Below, piece by piece: positions 1-8,434 of a stretch of DNA of 64,000 nt. Source of the DNA: JBMYRH01 sp049602155 (GTDB lineage: Bacteria; Myxococcota_A; UBA9042; PHBI01; JBMYRH01); NCBI GenBank assembly GCA_049602155.1, contig JBMYRH010000010.1:156267-220266 (forward strand). Direction: 5' to 3'. Both the position numbers and the translations under genes were made by a program. Position 1 is the first letter of the stretch. Each line of letters opens with the position of its first letter. A model generated the notes under the pieces. That model did not search any database. It was not told the DNA's origin and worked only from the letters and a program-made list of their open reading frames with translations.

Positions 1-8
1 AGTACCTC

Positions 9-2609
9 TTACCACGGGGGTGTACAGCTTGGACAGGCTGCGCAGAGATCGCAGCTGTAATGAGGGTCATTGCTGCACTTCGGGGCGGTCAATATCGTGA
101 CGACTCCGGCCTCTGGGCACGTCAGTTCTGCGCTGGGAGCGAACCCGCAGCCGGGGACGTCGTCTACGTTGCCGAGGGCTGTCCCGGCGTCACAGATCAC
201 GTGATCCCCGGCGCACACTCTGATCATGGGGTCGCCCTCAGAGGTGCCTAGTCCACAGCCTGATCCGCCGCCACAGCCAATCTCAAGCGAGATCCCAGGG
301 GTGCACGGCGTGACCGCTGCGCGGACCCAACCGCACTCTCGCTCCGGCCCACAGGAGGCCTCGGAGCATGGCAAAGTCGCGTCCGGGGACTCCGGATAGG
401 TCGACCAGATGCATTGGGCGGGTTGACCGTCGGTGTGGGGCGCGGTGAGTACGCTGAGTTGCCCGGAGGCTGGGCACACGAAGGTCAGGTAGGGGCACTC
501 TGTGCCACAGGCGTTGTCATTTTGTGCCAGCGCTTGACTCGCGGTGCATCCGTTCGCTTCGCCATCACAGATCCGCAGCATCGCGTCTCCCTGACACGAG
601 CCCAGGTTGCACGGGGCCTCTTCGTGGCAGGCGATCGTGATCGTCTCCCCCGCCACACAGGGTTGTCCACCGGCGTAGCTCCACCCGCAGTCACGGGTGA
701 TCCCCTCCGTAGCGCCCGCTCCGCAGGTCCCCAAGACGGTGTCAACCGCCGCGCAGTCCCCGCAGTCCTGAGCGCATGTCTCACACGTCTCGTCGCCACA
801 ACACAGGCCATTGCCACAGGCGCACAGCCCGCAATCGTCCTGGCAGGAGCTGCAGTCTTCGCCCGGGTCACAGAAGCCATTGCCGCAGCAGCTGCCGCAG
901 TCTTCGGGGCAATAGCCGCAGGTCTCACCGACGTTGGGATCACAGGTCCCGTCGCCGCAGCAGGCGCCACAGTCGGCTTCGCAGACCGCACAGTCTTCGC
1001 CGAAGTTGGCGTCGCAGATCCCGTTGCCGCAGCACTCACCACAGTGCTCCGGGCAGGTTTGACAGGTGTCCCCCAGGTCTGGGTTACAGGTCCCGCTCGT
1101 GCAGCATGCGCCGCAGTCATTCTCGCAGGTCAGGCACGTCTCCCCAAAGTCGCATTGCCCGTTGCCGCAGCATTCTCCGCAGTCCCCGGGGCACCCGAAG
1201 CAGTTCTCCCCCAGGTCGATGTCACATTGCCCGTTGCCGCAGCAGTCTCCGCAGTCTGCGGCGCAGCTCAGGCAGGTCTCAAGGTGGTTCGCATCGCAGA
1301 CCCCGTCGCCACAGCATTGACCGCAGTCGCCTTCGCAGTCGAAGCAGGTCTCGCCAAAGTCACAGAGCCCATTGCCGCAACATTCACCGCAGTCGTCGAC
1401 ACAGGTTGCGCAGGTCTCTTCAAAGCCTGGGGTGCAGACGCCGTCTCCACAGCACTCACCGCAATCAAAAGCGCAGCTAAAGCAGGTCTCCCCCTCGAAG
1501 CAGAAGCCGTCGCCGCAGGGTGGCCCAGAGCATGCCGCGGTGGGGGCCCACTCGGTCTTGACGCAGCCGCTCTCGGGTTCGCAGGTGTAGTTCCAGCAGG
1601 GATCGAGGGTCGACGGCGTCTCACAGTCCTTCTCTTCGTAGATCGCACAAGCGCCTGCGCCATCGCAGGACTCAAGGGTGCACTTGGACTCATCCGAATT
1701 GCAGTTGCTGCCCGCGTCACTCGGGATCATGACCGTGCAGCCGCCGGTGTCCGGATCACAGAGCCAGGCATCGATACAGGGCTCTTGGGCTGGAGGGCAT
1801 GGGGGCTTTGCGCTCGGATCGCCGACGCAGGTCCCAGCCTCACAGGCCGCTGCGTCGTAACAGTGAAGCTCACAGGGCGTGCCGTCATCGAGTAGCGTAT
1901 AGACGCAGCCCTCAGTGGGGTCGCACAGCACGGTTTGGCAGGACCCCATATCCGGGCATTCAAGCGCCTCGGTGGCTGCGCACAGGCCGGCTTGGCATTG
2001 ACTGACTGCGCTGCAGGCGTCGTCGTCTTCGCACGCCTGGCCCTCTGGCGCGTCGACGTAGCTGCAGCTGCCGTCGTTGGGCTCGCAGGTCCCTAACCGA
2101 CAGGGGCCTTGCCCGTTGCACACAAGGGCCTCACCGGGCTGGCAGACGCCGATCACGCAGGTGTCTCCGACCGTGCACAGGCTGCCATCTTCGCAGGCTG
2201 AGCCGTTGTCGAGCCCATCGCAGCTCGTCGCTTGCACGCCCTGGACATCGTCGTCAGGGGTCGTGCTGGTGTCCGACTGTGTGGTGTCGAGGGCGTCTTG
2301 GGGGACCTCGGAGGCGCCGTCTTCGGTGTCCTTTGCCGCGGCGACATCCTCCGTGATCGTGTCCACGCCGTCCGGGCTCTCGATCGTGTCCGCGGGCTCT
2401 GAGTCACCCGTGTCCGTGTCTGCGTCCGAGCCCACAATCGTCGGCCCCGCGTCGCCCGTAGGCCCCGTCGAGGTGTCCAGCGCAGGCGCCGGGGTCACCT
2501 CGAAATTCGCGGAGGTCGCTGTGTCGTCCGAGATCGGCGACGTGGCGATTTGGCCGCATGCAGCCAAGCTCAGGGAGATAAAGAATGCGATGTGTGACCG
2601 TCGAAGCAT
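9..2609 (-). CDS. Cys-rich repeat surface lipoprotein
   Basis: A predicted exported lipoprotein of about 866 aa. The ATG at 2609 is preferred because AAGGAGGTGA lies 5-7 bases upstream; a GTG at 2618 falls inside that Shine-Dalgarno sequence. The signal peptide ends in the lipobox LAAC with Cys18 as the lipidation site. An Asp/Thr/Ser-rich spacer follows (about residues 25-125), then EGF-like Cys-rich segments (130-360), then eleven tandem CGxGxC-type repeats of 22-25 residues (365-620). The C-terminus holds two related domains, each with a CGW motif and ending near VLTAP or ILTAP. The repeat type is common in myxobacterial and related surface proteins of unknown role. The gene is divergent from the next lipoprotein. 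Function unknown; a cell-surface or adhesion role is only a guess. Confidence 0.85.
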   Translation of the reverse strand: MLRRSHIAFFISLSLAACGQIATSPISDDTATSANFEVTPAPALDTSTGPTGDAGPTIVGSDADTDTGDSEPADTIESPDGVDTITEDVAAAKDTEDGASEVPQDALDTTQSDTSTTPDDDVQGVQATSCDGLDNGSACEDGSLCTVGDTCVIGVCQPGEALVCNGQGPCRLGTCEPNDGSCSYVDAPEGQACEDDDACSAVSQCQAGLCAATEALECPDMGSCQTVLCDPTEGCVYTLLDDGTPCELHCYDAAACEAGTCVGDPSAKPPCPPAQEPCIDAWLCDPDTGGCTVMIPSDAGSNCNSDESKCTLESCDGAGACAIYEEKDCETPSTLDPCWNYTCEPESGCVKTEWAPTAACSGPPCGDGFCFEGETCFSCAFDCGECCGDGVCTPGFEETCATCVDDCGECCGNGLCDFGETCFDCEGDCGQCCGDGVCDANHLETCLSCAADCGDCCGNGQCDIDLGENCFGCPGDCGECCGNGQCDFGETCLTCENDCGACCTSGTCNPDLGDTCQTCPEHCGECCGNGICDANFGEDCAVCEADCGACCGDGTCDPNVGETCGYCPEDCGSCCGNGFCDPGEDCSSCQDDCGLCACGNGLCCGDETCETCAQDCGDCAAVDTVLGTCGAGATEGITRDCGWSYAGGQPCVAGETITIACHEEAPCNLGSCQGDAMLRICDGEANGCTASQALAQNDNACGTECPYLTFVCPASGQLSVLTAPHTDGQPAQCIWSTYPESPDATLPCSEASCGPERECGWVRAAVTPCTPGISLEIGCGGGSGCGLGTSEGDPMIRVCAGDHVICDAGTALGNVDDVPGCGFAPSAELTCPEAGVVTILTAPKCSNDPHYSCDLCAACPSCTPPW
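749..1517 (-). repeat. Eleven tandem Cys-rich CGNGxCD repeats (coding)
   Basis: Inside the first gene, about eleven copies of a 66-75 bp unit encode CGxGxCxxxxGExCxxCxxDCGxC. Each repeat carries six cysteines and acidic residues between them. The copies differ enough at codon level that this is an old expansion rather than a recent slippage array. Boundaries are approximate. Confidence 0.8.
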
Positions 2610-2753
2610 CGACGTCACCTCCTTGGATATGGCGGCAGTATAGGGGTGGAACGCCGGCCAGGGAAAACGCTCTTACATGCTTGTCGTTCGGGTCGGCTTT
2701 TGCTGAGGGCTGCTTTCCTGTAGAAATGGCTCAGTTCACGTCAGGAGACCCCC
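2610..2753. promoter_or_regulatory. Divergent intergenic region between two lipoprotein genes
   Basis: About 140 bp separate two divergently transcribed lipoprotein genes, so promoters for both must lie here. The leftward gene has a strong AAGGAGGTGA ribosome site and the rightward gene has CAGGAG just before its ATG. I see no confident -35/-10 pair or operator. Confidence 0.45.
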
Positions 2754-5700
2754 ATGGTTACCCACACACATTCTCGTTCATCCCTCGTCATCGCGATCGC
2801 CGCTGTCTTCATGGTCGGCGCGACTGCATGCTCTGGGGACGGTACCTCGTTCCCCGAGGAGTACACGAACTGCCCGACAGGTTGGCAGCCCAATTCGACC
2901 GGCGAAGGGTGCGCGCCGATCTGCGCGGAGGGGACGCTCCTGAACGAAAATGAGACGGGCTGTGTGCCCTCGGAGGCGGCCTCGGTCAGCACGCCAGGTG
3001 CCGATGCGGCCAGTGGCTCCAGCGGGGACAGTGGGGGCACTCAGGTGACCACGCCTGACACGGCGACTGGCCCTGACTCTCCGTACATTGATTGCCCGAC
3101 AGGCTGGCAGCCCAATTCGACCGGCGAGGGGTGTGCACCGGTGTGCGCCGCTGGCACGGAGCTCAACGACGACGAAGATGGCTGCGTCCCGATCCCCGAT
3201 GAGCCGACCGATCCCCCCGGAGATGAGGATGTGTCCACGCCACCGATCGACCCCCCGGATACCGACCCGGGACCAGACGACACCGGCACAGAGCCGGGAG
3301 CTGTCGCGTGCCCAGCGGGGTACCAAGAGGCTGAGGTAGACGGGACGACGGTCTGTGTCCCGGCGACGAACATCACCGTTCATGGGTACGTCCTCGACAC
3401 CGCGAGCGGCCAAGGCATTGCGGAGGCGACGGTCACGGCCAATGCCTTGAGTGACACCGCGCTCGTGACTGACGAGACCGGCTATTTCGAGATCTCAGGC
3501 GTGACGCAGGTCGGCAGCATCGCGATCTATTACGCCGCCGAGGGTTACCACAGCAGCTACGCATGGGTCGCCATCCAGAGCGCTGCGGATTACGGCTCCG
3601 GTGACGTCTTCATCGAGGCGACGGCTGCGCTGGTGGCCGTCGACCAAGAGAGCGTCGAGGTCGAGCCTGCCTCCGACGGCTGGATCTCCGGGACTGTCTA
3701 CGCGGGCGATCAGCCTGCCGTGGGTGCCACGGTGCGCCTGCGCTACGAGAGCACTGGGGTCGAGGCCGGTTCATCGGTCACCGACGCGACGGGTGCGTTC
3801 ATGATCTCCGAGATCGCCGCAGCCGGTCACACCTTTGACCTCCTCGTCGACAACTATGACGCAGATGGCGACGGTGGCTATGACTACCAAGGGCTCACCC
3901 TGGATGTGGGCGCCATCAACGAGGGGGGCACCTCATCGGTCAATGCCTCGAACGTGGTCTTGGTCCTCGAGGCCATCGGCAAGGAATTGTCCTACGCGAA
4001 CTTCACGCCGCCCCTGACCGGGGTCTCGGGAGCAGGGTTGAACGCCAACCTTCAGTTCGCGACGCCTGGTGGGAACCTCATCTTCCACTTCGGCGCTGAG
4101 ACACAGGCTGACACCCTGATCGTGAGCTTGGTGGAGCGCATCGGTGGTGTGATCTCCAAGTACGTCGACGTCGTCCCGTCTTGGAACGACTCGGAGACGG
4201 TCTTGACCCTCAACCCTGCCGGGCTGCTGACTCAGGACGCAGATCCAGCCACCGATTATGAGCTGCGCATCGAGGCCCTCCTTTGGTCCGATGGGAGCGC
4301 CTTTGTGCCCGTGAACGCTGGGGTCGCCGGTGCAGCGCGCTTCCAGTTCCAGGTCGGTGAGGCGCCGTCTTACCTGACCAACCCGATCCCGACGATCTAC
4401 ACCGACAACTTGGGCACCGATGACCAGGATGTCGTGCTCGTCAGCTGTGACGCTTCAGCCTGCTGGTTACTCGATTCTCAAGGCTTCCCTATCGATGGCT
4501 TTGTCTTCCCGGGTGAGCAGTTCGACCCGCTCGGCTTCATCAACGGCGAGGACGGCTTTCAGCTCACATGGTCGCCGGTCGCCGGGGCGACGGATTACAA
4601 AGTCTACGCGCGACAGAGCTACGACGGCCCAGAGGCTTCAGGTGTCCAAGGCTGGCAGGAGCTTCAGGTAGCCAGCCTCGTCACCGGCTTCTTCAGTGAG
4701 GGTGCCCCGACCACGGTCTACGCGACCGGTGTCTTGGCGACGGGGACCCCATCGTGGCTGGACTTCGGTGCGATTGGCCCGCCCGGTGTGGGCAACACCC
4801 TAGCGTTCGGCAACATGATCCAGTTGGCGGTGACCGCCGTCGACGAGTTCGGCATCGAGTCACCTATCAACGAGAACAAGACCTTGATGTTCACCGATGT
4901 CACCCACCCGGGGATCCGGGAGGTCGAGCAGAGCAACACTGACGTCACGCAAGAGGTGACCGGTCACTTCGACAACATCGTGTCCTTTGGTGTCCGGTTT
5001 ACCGAGATGATCGAGCCTGGCGCGACGGCGAGTTGGTCGGTGACCTCGAACCGCATTGAGTCCATGACTCAGCCGAGTGGGGTGATCTGGGGCAACCCCG
5101 ATGTCTTCTCGGGTGACAATGTCGACGATGCTGGCTCTTTCTTGGACGTGCAGTTGGACATGCGGTGGCCTTGCGCGATCGTGACTGAGGACGCCGATGG
5201 TGACGCGACGAAGGTCTACTTGAACGACGTCTCGCTCTTCCCGACAGAGGTCGGGATCGAGGTCATGTTCCTTAGCGGAAACAACGCGGCGAACCTGGCC
5301 CACCCAGGCATCCGCAATGTCTTCAAGAGCGACCCCTCCACCGGGGAGATCGAGTTCTTCAACCCGTTGAACGCCGATGGTGGCAATGGGCTCAGCAAGG
5401 GAGACTTCGCGTGCACGCTCCTCGCGCAAGAGGACTTGAGCATCACCTCGGGCGCCATGTTCACCGATGACAGCGAGCCACAGGTGACGACGGAGGAGTC
5501 TTCGCTCTTCCATGTCGGTCAGCAGGTCTTGGTGGCCAGCAAGCAACTCAATGACCTGACGACGGCGAGCGCCCTCATCTACGAGACGGTCGTGACGGGC
5601 ATGCTGCCCCCGATCTACAACGGCGATATCCCCTTGTCGCTTGGGCGGCTCTACCTCGCAGGGCCTCCGCCGCAGAACTACTCAAATACGTTGGTCTTCG

Positions 5701-6191
5701 CCAAGCCGAACCACACGGCGTCCTTCCGGAAGGTCACCGAGATGCGCTTGAAAGACGACGTGTCAACGGGCCCAACCGATCCTTCGGTCTCGACCCTCGA
5801 CGTGACCAAGAGCTCCTTCGAAAGCTCGCTCGCGATGGTGGACGACCTCGTCTTGGTTGACGTAGACGGCGACCTTCACACTTTGGCGGACCAGCACTGG
5901 GTCACGATCGCGCAGCTCAGCACGCAGCGCGACAGCCCTGATACGGCGGACGTCGACGAAACAGACTACGAGGTCACCTTCGGCCCGACGGATAACAGCC
6001 CGAACGCCTTCCCAGCTGTCCTTGAGTTAAAGGCTGATACGACCCGCATCATCTGCCTGGGCGACAGTTTCAAGCTGACCGGGCTTGAGGATACGTCGGG
6101 CAATTCCGGCCTGAACCCTCTCCTCGATCAATTTAGCTTCTGTGATGGTGGGTTCGCCGACTGCACGGGGCAGGGGATTTTCCGATACTAG
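2754..6191 (+). CDS. Large lipoprotein with carboxypeptidase-regulatory-like domains
   Basis: A 1145-aa exported lipoprotein. The ATG is preceded by CAGGAG. The N-terminal signal ends GATAC, giving a lipidated Cys near residue 26. Two nearly identical CPTGWQPNSTGEGC modules follow (about 39-60 and 112-135), each ending in a short Cys pair, then a Pro/Asp/Thr linker. From about residue 205 there are two regions typical of carboxypeptidase-regulatory-like (transthyretin-like) beta-sandwich domains, recognisable by phrases such as VHGYVLDTASGQGIAEATV and ISGTVYAGDQPAVGATVRL. The remaining 700 residues are beta-rich, with an FnIII-like stretch near 600 (LTWSPVAGATDYKVYAR). No catalytic motif is seen. 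Probable surface or outer-membrane anchored structural or binding protein. Confidence 0.8.
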   Translation: MVTHTHSRSSLVIAIAAVFMVGATACSGDGTSFPEEYTNCPTGWQPNSTGEGCAPICAEGTLLNENETGCVPSEAASVSTPGADAASGSSGDSGGTQVTTPDTATGPDSPYIDCPTGWQPNSTGEGCAPVCAAGTELNDDEDGCVPIPDEPTDPPGDEDVSTPPIDPPDTDPGPDDTGTEPGAVACPAGYQEAEVDGTTVCVPATNITVHGYVLDTASGQGIAEATVTANALSDTALVTDETGYFEISGVTQVGSIAIYYAAEGYHSSYAWVAIQSAADYGSGDVFIEATAALVAVDQESVEVEPASDGWISGTVYAGDQPAVGATVRLRYESTGVEAGSSVTDATGAFMISEIAAAGHTFDLLVDNYDADGDGGYDYQGLTLDVGAINEGGTSSVNASNVVLVLEAIGKELSYANFTPPLTGVSGAGLNANLQFATPGGNLIFHFGAETQADTLIVSLVERIGGVISKYVDVVPSWNDSETVLTLNPAGLLTQDADPATDYELRIEALLWSDGSAFVPVNAGVAGAARFQFQVGEAPSYLTNPIPTIYTDNLGTDDQDVVLVSCDASACWLLDSQGFPIDGFVFPGEQFDPLGFINGEDGFQLTWSPVAGATDYKVYARQSYDGPEASGVQGWQELQVASLVTGFFSEGAPTTVYATGVLATGTPSWLDFGAIGPPGVGNTLAFGNMIQLAVTAVDEFGIESPINENKTLMFTDVTHPGIREVEQSNTDVTQEVTGHFDNIVSFGVRFTEMIEPGATASWSVTSNRIESMTQPSGVIWGNPDVFSGDNVDDAGSFLDVQLDMRWPCAIVTEDADGDATKVYLNDVSLFPTEVGIEVMFLSGNNAANLAHPGIRNVFKSDPSTGEIEFFNPLNADGGNGLSKGDFACTLLAQEDLSITSGAMFTDDSEPQVTTEESSLFHVGQQVLVASKQLNDLTTASALIYETVVTGMLPPIYNGDIPLSLGRLYLAGPPPQNYSNTLVFAKPNHTASFRKVTEMRLKDDVSTGPTDPSVSTLDVTKSSFESSLAMVDDLVLVDVDGDLHTLADQHWVTIAQLSTQRDSPDTADVDETDYEVTFGPTDNSPNAFPAVLELKADTTRIICLGDSFKLTGLEDTSGNSGLNPLLDQFSFCDGGFADCTGQGIFRY

Positions 6192-6406
6192 TTCGATGGT
6201 ATTAATGCGCGACTGAGCCGCTGTGCGTGCCGCATATTAGGCACTTACAGCGGATGTAAGCCGCTTGTAAGCTGACGGATTCTGTCTCCCGATCCATCCT
6301 AGTGGTGGATGGGCGTGGCTCAGCGCTTGACCCGCGTCCACCAAAAACCAATACTTGTCCAAGCTTGGACAACCTTAGCCTCGCATCGGCATCCTGGAGG
6401 GACACC
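6192..6406. promoter_or_regulatory. Palindrome-rich leader upstream of the collagen-like lipoprotein
   Basis: This 215-bp gap contains several inverted repeats: CCGCTGT at 6219-6225 with ACAGCGG at 6247-6253, CTTACA/TGTAAG at 6244-6260, and a perfect 18-bp palindrome TTGTCCAAGCTTGGACAA at 6355-6372. The last ends 34 bases before the downstream ATG and looks like a dimeric regulator site. The first hairpin could also help end the upstream transcript, but it has no T-run. Confidence 0.4.
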
Positions 6407-8272
6407 ATGATTCGGCTCACACTTTCACTGGCGCTTGTCGCCGTGGGTGGCATCTTCGCCACGGCCTGTGACGGCAACGTCGCAGATGGCTCTTGCACAA
6501 TCACGAACAACGCGGACGGAAGTTCGGTCATGACGTGCCCCGATGGGACGCAGGCTGACCTGTCGGCCGCGACTGCCGCGCAGTTTGACCCCGCGGGCTG
6601 CACGGTGACGCCTGTGGACGGCGGCGCGATGATCGCATGCGGTGCTGACGAGCCTGTCTTCATCGCGAACGGCTCAGCCGGTGCAGATGGCGCTAATGGT
6701 GCGGATGGCATCGATGGCGAGCAGGGCATGCAGGGCGAGCAAGGTCTGCAGGGTGTCGCGGGTGCTGACGGCCTCCAGGGCGCCGACGGCGAGAACGGCG
6801 AGCCTTGCACGATCGAGGTCGCGGACGGCCAGACGAAGCTCGTCTGCCCCGACGGCAGCGAGTGGGTGCTCTCCGGTGACGCCGACCCTGTCGACGAGCC
6901 GGTCGATCCGGTCGAGCCAGAGGTGGAGTTGACCTTGATGGGCAGCCTCACCCCTGACGAGATGGCTCAGATCGACGTCCTCCGTGACGCGATTGAGGCG
7001 GGCCTCACCCTCGGCAACGACAGCTACATGGACACGGTCTCCCTGAGCCTCCAGCAGCAGGGCGTGGTCAACAACTACGAGGGCAACTTCCAGGAGGACT
7101 ACAGCCTCACCAACGAGGAGGTGGACGCATGCCCCTTCGTGAAGAACTTGGCGAACACCGTCGCCACGCAGTTTGCATGTGATTACCTCGTCGAGATCGC
7201 CAAGACCGAGGTCTCCGGCGACATCGTCGCGCTCCTAGACGCGCAGCCAGTCCCCGAGGACGTGGCAGCTGCTGACGAGAGTGGTCAGGCAGGCTTTTGG
7301 TACGAGCAGGGGGCCATCAGCGGCATCGAGCAGCGCACGATCCTCGTCCGCTCCGACCTCCAAACGAGCCTCATCTGCAATGTCGACGAGTCCGGCGCAC
7401 ACAACCCCACCCCAGACGAGAGCGCCTACGAGAAGGGCCTCGTGATCGGCGCCCAGGCCATGGCTGACGCCTTCAACGATTGGTTGGCTCAGCAGGGCCA
7501 CACCGCCGACTACCCCGCGATGTCCCAGCCGATTCAGGTCTGTAACATCAACGGTGGCGCGCTCGACCCAGCGCGACAGAACGCGAAGAACAACGTCGAC
7601 ACGACGCACCAAGAGAACCCGCTTTGCTCGGACTACGAGCCCCCCAACCCGCAGACAGCGCTGATGTACGCAGACGCGAACCAGCAGTACTCCGCAGGTA
7701 TCGAGGCAGGCATCGAGGCCGAGTACGCCTTGGCCGCAGTCCGCATCTTCAAGGTCATCCCTTGCAACGTGGGTGACCCGTTGGTGGTCGACATGGATGG
7801 CGACGGCATCGAGCTCCGCCCGATTCACGAGGGCGTGAACTTTGACTTCTACGGCGTGGGCAAAAAGCAGGCCACAGCGTGGGTCAGCTCCGATGACGCG
7901 CTCTTGGTCATGGACCGTAACCACGACGGCGCCATCACCTCGGGCCTTGAGCTCTTCGGAAACGTCGATCAAGCCTTCATGGACGGCTTCACGCACCTCG
8001 CGCAGCTGGACCAGAACGGCGACGGCATCATCGACGCTCAGGACCCCGGTTTCGCCGAGCTGAAGCTCTGGCGCGACAATGGTGACGCCATCAGCCAGCC
8101 CTCCGAGCTCCTCGAGCTCAGCGACGTCGGCATGACCTTCATCCCGCTCAACGCTGGTGATGTGTCGATGCGTAGCGGTGGCAACCGCATCCCGAAGGCT
8201 GTCCAAGCAGGCGCCTTCCTCATGGGTGATGCGTACTTCACGACCGCCCCCTACGCGAGCCCACGCTTCTAA
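6407..8272 (+). CDS. Lipoprotein with collagen-like Gly repeats and EF-hand-like calcium loops
   Basis: A 621-aa predicted lipoprotein. The ATG at 6407 is chosen because CTGGAGGG sits just upstream and a clean signal peptide begins there, ending ATAC; an in-frame upstream ATG at 6302 would bury it. Around residues 95-130 is a short collagen-like G-x-y tract (GADGANGADGIDGEQG and onward). The C-terminal third contains calcium-loop motifs: DMDGDGIEL, DRNHDGAITSGLELFG and DQNGDGIIDAQD. The combination of DxDGDGxE with GLELFG is shared with many secreted calcium-binding bacterial proteins. No enzyme motif is visible. A strong terminator follows. Likely a surface protein stabilised by calcium. Confidence 0.82.
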   Translation: MIRLTLSLALVAVGGIFATACDGNVADGSCTITNNADGSSVMTCPDGTQADLSAATAAQFDPAGCTVTPVDGGAMIACGADEPVFIANGSAGADGANGADGIDGEQGMQGEQGLQGVAGADGLQGADGENGEPCTIEVADGQTKLVCPDGSEWVLSGDADPVDEPVDPVEPEVELTLMGSLTPDEMAQIDVLRDAIEAGLTLGNDSYMDTVSLSLQQQGVVNNYEGNFQEDYSLTNEEVDACPFVKNLANTVATQFACDYLVEIAKTEVSGDIVALLDAQPVPEDVAAADESGQAGFWYEQGAISGIEQRTILVRSDLQTSLICNVDESGAHNPTPDESAYEKGLVIGAQAMADAFNDWLAQQGHTADYPAMSQPIQVCNINGGALDPARQNAKNNVDTTHQENPLCSDYEPPNPQTALMYADANQQYSAGIEAGIEAEYALAAVRIFKVIPCNVGDPLVVDMDGDGIELRPIHEGVNFDFYGVGKKQATAWVSSDDALLVMDRNHDGAITSGLELFGNVDQAFMDGFTHLAQLDQNGDGIIDAQDPGFAELKLWRDNGDAISQPSELLELSDVGMTFIPLNAGDVSMRSGGNRIPKAVQAGAFLMGDAYFTTAPYASPRF

Positions 8273-8316
8273 GGGAGCATCGAGGGCACCCAAGTGGTGC
8301 GCTCATGATCGACCGA

Positions 8317-8351
8317 GCGTCGCCTCCTTTCCGGAGGCGGCGCTTTTTTTT
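8317..8351 (+). terminator. Rho-independent terminator
   Basis: An 11-bp stem (GCGTCGCCTCC paired with GGAGGCGGCGC, one G-U pair) with a 5-base loop is followed by eight T residues (8344-8351). It lies 45 bases after the stop of the collagen-like lipoprotein gene. Confidence 0.92.
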
Positions 8352-8434
8352 GGCTGTAATTTCCGGCAAGCCTTCTTGCCTCGAGTGACGACCACCGCGA
8401 CACTGACGCATACGTGCGCGACGATGGAGGCGGC

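Noticed and set aside
414..1895. Long plus-strand ORF (493 aa) opposite the Cys-rich lipoprotein
   Set aside because: It is the complement of the repetitive Cys-coding frame; the Ala/Val-rich product has no signal or domain, and the opposite strand has a strong ribosome site and lipobox.
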